Positions 34,301 to 42,115 of a stretch of 64,000 bases of DNA are shown in pieces. This DNA comes from Myxococcales bacterium. Its GTDB lineage: Bacteria; Myxococcota_A; Polyangia; Nannocystales; Nannocystaceae. The notes beneath the pieces are model-generated. The model had not been told where the DNA came from and ran no database searches. It saw only the letters and a program-made list of their open reading frames with translations. The stretch lies in assembly GCA_020633335.1 (NCBI GenBank), contig JACKDU010000001.1:496001-560000 (forward strand), read 5' to 3'. The first letter of the stretch is position 1. Each line of letters begins with the position of its first letter. The translations under genes were made by a program, and so were the position numbers.

Positions 34301-34314
34301 CCCCGGCGCCGGGG
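34301..34314. terminator. GC palindrome after the TPR gene
   Basis: CCCCGGC and GCCGGGG form a perfect self-complementary block 27 bases after the TPR stop, with GTTTTGGG about 25 bases further on. It is a possible terminator before tig. Confidence 0.35.
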
Positions 34315-34348
34315 TCCGCAGGGGCGTCTTGGCGGCCGTTTTGGGCAG

Positions 34349-34361
34349 GCGCAAATTGCGC
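34349..34361. promoter_or_regulatory. Palindrome GCGCAAATTGCGC upstream of tig
   Basis: GCGCAA-A-TTGCGC lies 21 bases before the proposed -35 of tig. The same 13 bases (on the other strand) recur at 53335-53347. It is a likely protein-binding site. Confidence 0.5.
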
Positions 34362-34382
34362 GAATGCCCCTGTGATCGCCGC

Positions 34383-34411
34383 TTGTGAACGCTGGCGCGC
34401 TCTGTTACAGC
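34383..34411 (+). promoter_or_regulatory. Putative sigma-70 promoter of tig
   Basis: TTGTGA (34383-34388), 17 bases, TACAGC (34406-34411). The predicted start is about 17 bases before the ATG at 34435. Confidence 0.45.
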
Positions 34412-34434
34412 AAGCGCCCCCGAAAGCGACGACG

Positions 34435-35796
34435 ATGGAAAGCCAGATCGAGAAGATCAGTGCGGTCGAGTACCGCGTGCGTGTTGAGATCCCGTGGGAG
34501 AGCGTGTCGCCGCGGCTCGACGCCAAGCTCCGCGACCTCCGCAAGAAGGCGAGGCTCCCGGGCTTTCGGCCGGGCAAGGTGCCGCCCCAGATGATCGAGC
34601 GCCTCTTCGGCAAGAGCGTCCGCGACGAGCTCGCGCGTGAGCTCGTCGACGAGACCTTCCAGGACGCGGTCGTCCAGCACTCGAAGGTGCCGCTCACCCA
34701 GCCGGCGCTCGAGAGCAACGACCTCGCGCGGGGCCGCCCCTTCACCTACTCGGCCCGCTTCGAGGTGCCGCCGGAGATCGAGCCGAAGGAGTACACCGGC
34801 GTCGAGGTCCGCCGCCGGCCGGCGATCGTCGACGACGCGAAGGTCGACGCCCAGCTCAAGGCGAAGCAGGACGAGCTGACCGAGATCCAGCCGCTCCCCG
34901 AGGGGATCGAGCGCACCCAGACCCAGGCCGGCGACGTCTGGACGATCGACATCGAGGGGTCGATCGGCGACACCCGCATCTCGCGCAAGGATCACTCCTT
35001 CGTCGTCGGCGACGAGGCGAGCGAGCTGGTCCCGGGCCTCCAGGCGATCGTCGCCGAGCTCCCGCTCTCGGCGGTCGGCACCTCGCGCGAGGTCCGCTTC
35101 CTGCCGACCCAGGAGCGGATCCGCAGCGACCTCCGCGGCCAGGACGCGGTCCTCACCCTCGGCTTCCGCGAGGTCCGTCAGAAGGTCGTGCCGGCGCTCG
35201 ACGACGACTTCGCCCGTGACACCGGCGAGGCCGAGAGCATCGACGAGCTGCGGGCAAAGTTCGCCGACGCGGTCCGCGAGGAGGACAAGGAGCAGGCCGA
35301 GCACGAGGCGCGGCAGCGCCTGGTCACCACGCTCCTCGAGCGCAACGACTTCGAGGTCGCGCCCTCGCTGATCGCCCGCGAGGTCGAGGCCCAGGTCGAC
35401 CTCTTCAAGCGCCAGCTCGCGCAGCAGGGCCTCAGCCTCGCCCGCGTCGGCATGAGCGAGGCCCAGCTCGGGCAGCAGATGCGGCCGCAGGCGACCTTCA
35501 ACGTCAAGGCCTTCCTCCTCCTCGACGCGATCGGCAAGGCCGAGGCGATCAACGTCACCGAGGACGAGCTCAATGAGGAGCTCAAGAAGATGGCGGAGGA
35601 GTCGAATCAGAACATCGACCGCATGCGGGCGACGATGGAGAAGAACAACCAGATCCTCCTCCTCCGCGCCCAGATCCGCGAGGCGAAGATCCTCGACTTC
35701 CTGATGGAGAAGGCGATCGTCACCGAGGCGCCGGATCCGACCCCGGAGGCCGAGGCTGGCGGCGAGTCTGGCGCATCCGAGGAGGCCGCCACCTGA
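34435..35796 (+). CDS. tig: Trigger factor (ribosome-associated chaperone, PPIase)
   Basis: 453 residues from ATG 34435; an in-frame GTG at 34372 would add 21 residues but overlaps the promoter. The N-terminal ribosome-binding domain contains the signature KARLPGFRPGKVPPQMIERLFG. A central FKBP-like domain follows (about 150-240), though its sequence (GDVWTIDIEGSIGDTRI) has lost several typical catalytic positions. A long helical C-terminal arm reaches about 430, then an acidic Ala/Glu tail. It folds nascent chains at the ribosome exit. The order tig-clpP-clpX is widely conserved. Confidence 0.96.
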   Translation: MESQIEKISAVEYRVRVEIPWESVSPRLDAKLRDLRKKARLPGFRPGKVPPQMIERLFGKSVRDELARELVDETFQDAVVQHSKVPLTQPALESNDLARGRPFTYSARFEVPPEIEPKEYTGVEVRRRPAIVDDAKVDAQLKAKQDELTEIQPLPEGIERTQTQAGDVWTIDIEGSIGDTRISRKDHSFVVGDEASELVPGLQAIVAELPLSAVGTSREVRFLPTQERIRSDLRGQDAVLTLGFREVRQKVVPALDDDFARDTGEAESIDELRAKFADAVREEDKEQAEHEARQRLVTTLLERNDFEVAPSLIAREVEAQVDLFKRQLAQQGLSLARVGMSEAQLGQQMRPQATFNVKAFLLLDAIGKAEAINVTEDELNEELKKMAEESNQNIDRMRATMEKNNQILLLRAQIREAKILDFLMEKAIVTEAPDPTPEAEAGGESGASEEAAT

Positions 35797-35967
35797 GCCG
35801 CCTGGCCGTGTGATTTTGGCCACCCGGATCGCGTCGCCGCGGCGACGCGCGGGGAGCCACCGAGGATGGCGCTGCGCGAGAGCGGGCGCCGTTTTCTTTG
35901 GCGCCTCGGCCCCCTTGCATCGTCGGGCGGCGGCGGTCACCATGTCGGGGACTCCTGCGGAGACTCT

Positions 35968-36606
35968 ATGAACCCAAGGAAGAGCGACGACGTCATGACG
36001 ACGCCGATGGCGAACATCCCCTTCGTGATCGAGCAGACCCACCGGGGGGAGCGCTCGTGGGACATCTACAGCCGCCTCCTCAAGGACCGGATCGTCTTCC
36101 TCGGGACGCCGGTCAATGATCAGGTCGCCAACGTGATCATCGCCCAGCTCCTCTTCCTCGAGTCCGAGGATCCGGAGAAGGACATCACGCTCTACATCAA
36201 CTCCCCCGGCGGGGTCGTCACCGCCGGCCTCGGGATCTACGACACGATGCAGTACGTGCGGCCGGACGTCGCCACCTACTGCATCGGCCAGGCGGCGTCG
36301 ATGGGCGCGCTCCTCCTCGCCGGCGGCGCGAAGAACAAGCGCTTCGCCCTCCCCAACGCGCGGATCATGATCCACCAGCCGAGCGGCGGCGCGCAGGGGC
36401 AGGCGACGGACATCGAGATCCAGGCGCAGGAGATCCAGCGCCTCAAGCAGATCCTCAACCAGATCCTCGCGGACCACAGCGGTCAGTCGATCGAGTCGAT
36501 CCTCCGCGACACCGAGCGCGACAATTTCATGTCCGCCGAGACCGCCAAGAAGTATGGCCTCATCGATGAGGTGCTCGTCCGCAAGCGGAACCCAGACCAA
36601 CGGTGA
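35968..36606 (+). CDS. clpP: ATP-dependent Clp protease proteolytic subunit
   Basis: Serine peptidase that forms the two-ring 14-mer docked by ClpX. From ATG 35968 (GGAG five bases upstream) the protein has 212 residues, and the triad falls at Ser111 (GQAASMGALL), His136 (RIMIHQPSG) and Asp185 (DTERDNFMS). Another in-frame ATG at 35995 would give MTTPMANIPFVIEQ, also a plausible start. It sits between tig and clpX on the same strand, six bases before clpX, so ClpXP subunits are co-expressed. An AT-poor gap of about 170 bases separates it from tig. Confidence 0.97.
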   Translation: MNPRKSDDVMTTPMANIPFVIEQTHRGERSWDIYSRLLKDRIVFLGTPVNDQVANVIIAQLLFLESEDPEKDITLYINSPGGVVTAGLGIYDTMQYVRPDVATYCIGQAASMGALLLAGGAKNKRFALPNARIMIHQPSGGAQGQATDIEIQAQEIQRLKQILNQILADHSGQSIESILRDTERDNFMSAETAKKYGLIDEVLVRKRNPDQR

Positions 36607-36612
36607 ACCTCG

Positions 36613-37881
36613 ATGTCCTCGAAGCGCGACAACAACGGCAACCTGAGCTGCTCGTTTTGCGGCAAGAGCCAAAAAGAGGTCAAGAAGCTGATCGCGGGGC
36701 CTTCGGTCTACATCTGCGATGAGTGCATCTCCCTCTGCAACGACATCCTCGCCGAGGAGGTCCAGAAGGAGGAGCGCTCCGATCGCTCGGGCAAGATCCC
36801 GAAGCCGAAGGAGATCCGGAAGATCCTGGACGACTACATCATCGGCCAGGAGCTCGCGAAGAAGATCATCTCGGTCGCGGTCTACAACCACTACAAGCGG
36901 ATCAACGCGAAGAAGGTCACCGACGAGCCGGAGCTCCAGAAGAGCAACATCCTCCTCCTCGGCCCGACGGGCTCGGGCAAGACCTTGATGGCCCAGACCC
37001 TCGCGCGGATCCTCGACGTGCCCTTCGCGATCGCCGACGCGACCAGCCTCACCGAGGCCGGCTATGTCGGTGAGGACGTCGAGAACATCATCGTCTCGCT
37101 CCTCCAGAACGCCGACCACGACGTCGAGCGCGCGCAGCGGGGGATCATCTACATCGACGAGATCGACAAGATCGCCCGCAAGGGCGAGAACCCCTCGATC
37201 ACCCGCGACGTCTCGGGTGAGGGCGTCCAGCAGGCGCTCCTCAAGATCCTCGAGGGGACGATCGCCAGCGTCCCGCCGAAGGGCGGCCGCAAGCACCCGC
37301 AGCAGGACTTCCTGCAGGTCGACACGACCAACATCCTCTTCATCTGCGGCGGCGCCTTCGCTGGCCTCGAGAACATCATCGACCACCGCGTCTCGAAGAA
37401 GACGATGGGCTTCGGCACCGAGCAGCACCCGAAGAAGGAGCAGCGCCACTGGGAGCTCCTCCAGCAGGTGCAGAGCGAGGACCTGATGAAGTTCGGGCTG
37501 ATCCCCGAGTTCATCGGCCGCCTCCCGGTCATCGCCCCGCTCCACGAGCTCGACGAGGAGGCCCTGGTGGCGATCCTCACCCAGCCGAAGAACGCGCTGG
37601 TCAAGCAGTACCAGCGCCTCCTCGGGATGGACGGCGTCACCCTCAAGTTCACCGACGAGGCGCTGCGGGCGATCGCCGAGAAGTCGCGGGCCCAGAAGGC
37701 CGGCGCCCGCGGCCTCCGGACGATCCTCGAGCGGGCGATGCTCGACGTGATGTACGAGATCCCGAGCGCCGCCGGCAACATCCGCGAGGTCCTCGTCAAC
37801 GAGGAGACGATCGCCCAGGGCAAGCAGCCGGTGCTGGTCTTCGCGGCGAACGCCGAGGAGCCGAAGAAGGAGGCCAGCTAG
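36613..37881 (+). CDS. clpX: ClpX ATPase subunit of Clp protease
   Basis: AAA+ unfoldase, 422 residues. The N-terminal zinc-binding domain has Cys13, Cys16, Cys35 and Cys38 (CSFC, CDEC). Walker A GPTGSGKT is at 117-124, and GYVGEDVENIIVSLL and the Walker B IIYIDEIDKIARK follow. The RIGF/IGF-loop region for ClpP contact is FGLIPEFIGRLPV and its flanks, and the sensor-2 region is KAGARGLRTILERAMLDVMYEIPS. All elements are intact. It immediately follows clpP. Confidence 0.98.
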   Translation: MSSKRDNNGNLSCSFCGKSQKEVKKLIAGPSVYICDECISLCNDILAEEVQKEERSDRSGKIPKPKEIRKILDDYIIGQELAKKIISVAVYNHYKRINAKKVTDEPELQKSNILLLGPTGSGKTLMAQTLARILDVPFAIADATSLTEAGYVGEDVENIIVSLLQNADHDVERAQRGIIYIDEIDKIARKGENPSITRDVSGEGVQQALLKILEGTIASVPPKGGRKHPQQDFLQVDTTNILFICGGAFAGLENIIDHRVSKKTMGFGTEQHPKKEQRHWELLQQVQSEDLMKFGLIPEFIGRLPVIAPLHELDEEALVAILTQPKNALVKQYQRLLGMDGVTLKFTDEALRAIAEKSRAQKAGARGLRTILERAMLDVMYEIPSAAGNIREVLVNEETIAQGKQPVLVFAANAEEPKKEAS

Positions 37882-38249
37882 CGGTCAAGGTGGCCTGGCC
37901 GATCGGTCAGGTTCGTCGCTTGGACGCGAGGGGCGCCGCGGGAGACCGGGGCGCCCTCGGCCTTCAGAAGCGCCGACCCGCGCTCATCGCCGCCTGGGTG
38001 CGCAGGCTCCCGAGCTCACTCGGCGCGCGCGTCCGGACCCGCGCTCATCGCCGGCTGGGTGCGCGGGCTCCCGAGCTCACTCGGCGCGCGCGTCCGATCC
38101 GCGCTCATCGCCGGCTGGGTGCGCAGGCTTCCGACCACGCGGTGCGGGCGCTCCGCGTGGGCTGTCCGGTCTCACTCGGCGCGCGCGTCGGCGATGAAGT
38201 CGTGCGTGCAGCCGCCGCTGTACTCCGGGCCGGAGGGTGACGCTCACGT
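37882..38249. other. Intergenic region with 60/61-bp tandem repeats
   Basis: About 370 bases between clpX and the convergent lipoprotein gene. Most of it is the tandem repeat at 37980-38191. Plus-strand frames cross it, but the mixed 61/60-bp period shifts frame between copies, so it is not coding. Confidence 0.6.
37980..38191. repeat. 60/61-bp tandem repeat, third copy split by a stem-loop
   Basis: Unit A 37980-38040 (61 bp) and unit B 38041-38100 (60 bp) differ at only a few bases and share GCGCTCATCGCCG, CTGGGTGCGC, CTCCCGAGCTCACTCGG and CGCGCGCGTCCG. Unit C starts at 38101, matches for about 34 bases, is interrupted by 36 bases containing an inverted repeat (CCACGCGG 38135-38142, CCGCGTGG 38153-38160), and resumes with CTCACTCGGCGCGCGCGTCG at about 38171. 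Confidence 0.85.
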
Positions 38250-38680
38250 TCAGCTCGAGACGTCCCTGGTGGAGGCTTCCGAGGACGAGCGCGCTCCCTC
38301 GATCGGCCTTCCGTCGGCGACGCAGACGCAGCTCGGGGCCTGGAGGCCGTCGCCGAGGCGGCCGCCCTCGTAGCCCTCGAAGCGGAGGGTGCAGAGGCCG
38401 TCGAGATCGGCCTCGAAGACCGGGTTGCCGGCCGACTCGCCGACCCTCCGGATCGTCAGCCGGGCGCCGCTGCGGGTCTCGCCGCCGGCGTGGTGGGTGA
38501 CGTCGGCGACGAGGTCGCTCTCGCTGCCGGGGCGGAGGTTGGCCATCCGCGAGAGCTGGTTGTTGCTGTCGAGGGTGCCGACGTGGGCGCCGGGGAGGCG
38601 GTCGAGCTCCGAGCCGCAGCCGAGGGCCACGAGAGCGACCAGGGGAGCAGGGGATGCCGCGCGCTGCCAGGCCGACGCAC
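38250..38680 (-). pseudogene. Small lipoprotein gene with a frameshift in its signal peptide
   Basis: The frame ending at 38250 codes for a credible lipoprotein: SPAPLVALVALGCGSELDR with the lipobox VALGC, then about 120 residues with three more cysteines (a CTLRFEGYEGG strand and a CVCVADG end). That frame has no ATG, and its first GTG (38630) would cut the signal peptide. A GTG at 38680 placed six bases after a TGC-TACCCT box starts MRRPGSARHP but in another frame. One missing base in the C-rich stretch 38636-38660 would join them into a normal lipoprotein. Either the gene is broken or the base is a sequence error. Confidence 0.5.
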
Positions 38681-38686
38681 CGCGTC

Positions 38687-38692
38687 AGGGTA
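38687..38692 (-). promoter_or_regulatory. Extended -10 box TGC-TACCCT
   Basis: On the minus strand TACCCT, preceded by TGC, ends exactly six bases before the GTG at 38680. This is the same geometry as at other genes in the window. Confidence 0.45.
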
Positions 38693-38761
38693 GCAGGTCG
38701 TCACGCCACGCGAGCGCGCGCGAGGGCACGCGCGCGCGCGCGATCTCCGGCCGCGCGCGCC

Positions 38762-41700
38762 TCAGTGCTGGAGCGTGTCGACGCTGAGCTTGCCGCCGCC
38801 GTTGATCGACGCCTCGTCGCGCCGGGCCTCGAGGAGGCCGCTGGTCCGGAGGACCCACATCTGGCGGGTGGCGACCACGTCGTCGCTCTCGCGCGCGGTG
38901 ATCTCGATCAGGTTGTTGCCCGGGGTCAGCGGGACCTCGGCGTCGAAGGCGAGCTTGCCGCTCTGGGGGTCGGCGGCCGCCTGGTAGAAGACCTTCTCCT
39001 GGTGGCCGAAGAGGTTGCGGGAGGGGTTGTAGACCGTGATGAAGACGTCGCGGAGCGCCTGCTCGTCGCTCGCCACGCCGTCGAGGCGGATCGCGTCGCC
39101 GTCGACCTGCGTCACCTGGTTGTTGAGGACGATCGTCGGCGGGCTGACCGCGAGGACATCCTGCACCTTGGTCGCCTTGTTGCCGGCCTTGCCGCCGGTG
39201 CGCACGCCCTCGGAGCGGGCGAAGGCGACGTAGCCGGGCTCGAGCTGGACCCGGTACCAGCCGGCCTCCGCCTGGCCGAGGAGCTTCATCGTCGCCCCGG
39301 ACTCGGCCCGGGCGACCACCCGCGGCGGGCCGATCGGGCTGGCGTAGAGGTCGACCGGCGCGTCGGCTACCAGCGCGCCGCCGGCCTGGGCGAAGGTGAT
39401 CGTCGGCTCGGCCACCGGGAAGCTCAGCTTCTCCCCGAGGGTGACGCCGATCTTCGCGTCGGAGACCGAGAGCTGGAAGTCGGCGCCCGCCTTGCTCGGC
39501 GCCTTGCGGACCTCGAAGTCGAGCTCGACCACCCGCGACTCGCCGGGCGCCATCTCCTTGAGCTGCTCGCGGCCGCTGTGGAGGAAGATCGCGTCGCCGA
39601 CGAGGTTGCGGAGGTTGACCCAGGCGTCGAGCGCCTTGCCCTCGCCGGTGTTGGTGACGTGCACCCGCAGGCGCACGCGCTCGCCGATCTGGAGGGCGCC
39701 GTCGCCGTTGCCCTTGATCTTGCCGCCGGCCGCCGGGTCGTCGATGAGCTGGTAGCCGTAGGCGAAGAGCGGGCGCGGGAGGCCCTCGGAGGAGATCTCG
39801 AGCTCGGTCTGCGAGCCGGCGGCGAGCTTCGCCCCGTGGGTCTCGTGGAGGTCGAAGGTGATCTGGTCGGTCCGCGAGAGCTCGTGCTCGGAGACCGAGA
39901 GCTTGAGGGTCGCGCTCTTGCTCTGGCCGGGCTCGATCTTGCCGAAGAGGAGCTCGCGCTCGTCGAAGTAGGAGTAGTCGCTGTCGGAGATCCCCCAGAC
40001 CTGGTAGGCCGGCGCCTCGCCGACGTTGGTGATCGTCATCGTCAGGACGCCAGCGTCGCCGCCGCGGATCTTGTTGCCCGGGCGGTCGGTCTTGATCGAG
40101 ACCTTGAGCGAGGCCTTTTTGCCGTCCTCGGCCGGCGGGCTGGCGCTCCAGTCGATCCCCCGGGTGGAGAGCGCGCGGGCGATCCGGTCGGCCTCGGCGC
40201 GCCCCTTGGAGGCGACGAAGTCGTCGAGGCTGGCGAGGATCCCGTCGCGGCTCGAGGTCGGCGCCCAGGCGACGAGGTCGCGGGCGAGGCGGACCTCGGG
40301 ATCCTCGAGGGCGCTCTCGGCGGTGACCTCGTCGTTGCTCAGCGGCCGCCGGCGCCGCTCCTTCTCCTTGTCCTTCTCCTTCTTGTCGTTGGTGCCGACC
40401 GAGCCGTAGGAGAGGAAGAAGAGCGGCCCGGCGGTGATCTTCTGCGAGGCGTCGACCTTCTTGTTGGTCAGGCGGGAGGCCAGCGCCTCCTCGCGGACGA
40501 GGTCGAAGCGCTTGCGCCCGTGGTAGGCGATGTACTCCTCGCCGACGTAGACCGGGATCGTCTCGAGGTCCGGGCTCACGCCGACCGACTGGATCGAGAT
40601 GTCGCCGGGGGTCAGGTACTGGGCGATCGTCAGCTTGAGCGCGAGCTCCTTGTCGCCGATCTTGCGGTCGTTGAGGACCTGCACCGAGCCCTTGCCGAAG
40701 GTGCGGCGGCCGACGAGGACCGCGCGGCCGAGGTTGCGGAGGGCGCCGGCGACGATCTCGGTCGCGCTCGCCGAGCCCTGATCGACGAGGACCACCAGCG
40801 GCACGTCCGGGAAGTCGTAGCGCTCGTCCGCCCGCATCTCCTCGCGCGGCGACGAGGGGCCGACGGTCGAGACGATCGTCCCGGAGCCGAGGAAGGCGTC
40901 GGCGACCTCGACCCCCGCGGTCAGGAGGCCGCCGGGGTTGTCGCGCATGTCGAGGACCACGCCGCGCACCCCCTCGCGCTCGAACTCCGCGAGCTTCGCC
41001 CGCAGCTCCTTGCCGGTGGTCTGCGAGAAGTTGCGGTTGAGCTGGAGGAGGCCGACCTTGACCGGGTTGCCCTTGGCGTCCTCGGCCGGCAAGACGGTGC
41101 CGATCACCGAGTCGAGGGTGATCTTGTCGCGGGTGATCACCAGCTTCTTCGGGCGCTCGCTCCCCTCGCGGCGGACGTGGACGGTGACCGTGGTCCCGGG
41201 GGCGCCGCGGAGGTGATCGACCGCCTCCGAGAGGCTCATGGTCACGGTCGACTCCTCGTCGATCTGGACGATCCGGTCGCCGGCCTGCATCCCGACCTTG
41301 TGGGCCGGGGTCCCGTCGATCACCCGGATCACGGTGATCATCGCGTCGCGCATCCCGACCTCGATGCCGAGGCCGCCGAAGGAGCCCTTGGTGCTCGTCC
41401 GCATGGTCTCGAAGTCGTCGGGGCGGAGGAGGTTGGAGTGGGGGTCGAGGGTGGTGAGGACGCCCTCGACGATCGCGTACTCGGCCGCCTGCTGGGCGGC
41501 CTCATCGAGCTCGGTGTGCTTGCGGATGAAGCGGAAGACCTCGCGCATCCGCTTGCCGACCGCCCAGATCGCCTCGATGTCGCCGACCGAGAAGTCCTTC
41601 TCGGCGGTCCCGACCCGCACCCGCACCTTGCCGGGGCGCTCGGGGTCGCCGATCGGCTGGACGAGGACCTGGGGGATCGCCTGCTCGAGCCCCTCGAGGC

Positions 41701-41959
41701 CGGCGATCGCCATCCGCTGGGGGTCGATCCGCTCGGGCTCGACGTAGTACTTCGACACGTTGAAGAGGGTCCAGTCGAGGACCCGGAGCTCGGAGGCGTC
41801 GTAGCCGACGTCGAGGCGCTCCGAGCCGCGGATGTCGCCGCTCCGCCCCCCCGCCTGGCTCTCGCCGGCGGCGGTCAGCCCGAGCGCGACCAGGAGGGCG
41901 CCGAAGACGACGGCGGCGGTGGAGGAGGAGCCGGGACCTTGCTTCTTGCGCGCGCTCAC
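38762..41959 (-). CDS. S41 (C-terminal processing) peptidase with long C-terminal extension
   Basis: A 1,065-residue exported protease, far longer than the usual 400-700. An N-terminal membrane anchor or signal lies at about 12-36. A helical part with VLTTLDPHSNLLRPDDF precedes a PDZ domain (FGGLGIEVGMRDAMITVIRV..., about 195-280). The S41 catalytic core has VVLDMRDNPGGLLTAGVEVAD, VLVDQGSASATEIVAGALRN with the nucleophile Ser, and GRRTFGKGSVQ with the general-base Lys. A basic KEKERRRRP linker and CARDB-like beta domains follow (TITNVGEAPAYQVWG; HVTNTGEGKALDAWV). An SH3-like segment (GWYRVQLEPGYVAF) and an Ig-like end complete it. Probably periplasmic envelope proteolysis. No ribosome binding site is obvious. 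Confidence 0.93.
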   Translation of the reverse strand: MSARKKQGPGSSSTAAVVFGALLVALGLTAAGESQAGGRSGDIRGSERLDVGYDASELRVLDWTLFNVSKYYVEPERIDPQRMAIAGLEGLEQAIPQVLVQPIGDPERPGKVRVRVGTAEKDFSVGDIEAIWAVGKRMREVFRFIRKHTELDEAAQQAAEYAIVEGVLTTLDPHSNLLRPDDFETMRTSTKGSFGGLGIEVGMRDAMITVIRVIDGTPAHKVGMQAGDRIVQIDEESTVTMSLSEAVDHLRGAPGTTVTVHVRREGSERPKKLVITRDKITLDSVIGTVLPAEDAKGNPVKVGLLQLNRNFSQTTGKELRAKLAEFEREGVRGVVLDMRDNPGGLLTAGVEVADAFLGSGTIVSTVGPSSPREEMRADERYDFPDVPLVVLVDQGSASATEIVAGALRNLGRAVLVGRRTFGKGSVQVLNDRKIGDKELALKLTIAQYLTPGDISIQSVGVSPDLETIPVYVGEEYIAYHGRKRFDLVREEALASRLTNKKVDASQKITAGPLFFLSYGSVGTNDKKEKDKEKERRRRPLSNDEVTAESALEDPEVRLARDLVAWAPTSSRDGILASLDDFVASKGRAEADRIARALSTRGIDWSASPPAEDGKKASLKVSIKTDRPGNKIRGGDAGVLTMTITNVGEAPAYQVWGISDSDYSYFDERELLFGKIEPGQSKSATLKLSVSEHELSRTDQITFDLHETHGAKLAAGSQTELEISSEGLPRPLFAYGYQLIDDPAAGGKIKGNGDGALQIGERVRLRVHVTNTGEGKALDAWVNLRNLVGDAIFLHSGREQLKEMAPGESRVVELDFEVRKAPSKAGADFQLSVSDAKIGVTLGEKLSFPVAEPTITFAQAGGALVADAPVDLYASPIGPPRVVARAESGATMKLLGQAEAGWYRVQLEPGYVAFARSEGVRTGGKAGNKATKVQDVLAVSPPTIVLNNQVTQVDGDAIRLDGVASDEQALRDVFITVYNPSRNLFGHQEKVFYQAAADPQSGKLAFDAEVPLTPGNNLIEITARESDDVVATRQMWVLRTSGLLEARRDEASINGGGKLSVDTLQH

Positions 41960-42100
41960 GAGGCTCCCAGTCTATCGGCGCCCGGGCCAGGGGGCCACCC
42001 GCGGGGCGCAGGGCCGCGCTGGGGGGCCCCCTGGGGCCGGCGCGCGCAGGTTGCGGTCGCCGGCCGCCGGCCCGGGGTTACCCTCGGCCGGCCGCCGACG

Positions 42101-42106
42101 TACACT
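42101..42106 (+). promoter_or_regulatory. -10 box TACACT of rpoH
   Basis: TACACT ends nine bases before the ATG at 42116, with TTACCC 17 bases upstream (42078-42083) as a weak -35. There is no ribosome binding site. Confidence 0.45.
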
Positions 42107-42115
42107 CGCCGCCCA

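Noticed and set aside
34405..37545. A minus-strand open frame of over 1,000 codons opposite tig-clpP-clpX
   Set aside because: Its protein is Leu/Asp/Arg/Val-rich low complexity, typical of the antisense of GC-rich genes, and the sense strand holds three certain genes.
37980..38191. CRISPR array
   Set aside because: Units are contiguous 60/61-bp copies without variable spacers, only about three copies, and no cas gene is nearby.
37890..38373. Protein-coding gene across the tandem repeat
   Set aside because: The 61/60-bp periods shift the frame from copy to copy and no start signal precedes the frames.
38654..42115. Open frame continuing far upstream of rpoH on the plus strand
   Set aside because: It is antisense to the S41 protease and gives repetitive acidic/Leu-rich sequence; the sigma-factor homology and promoter box place the start at 42116.
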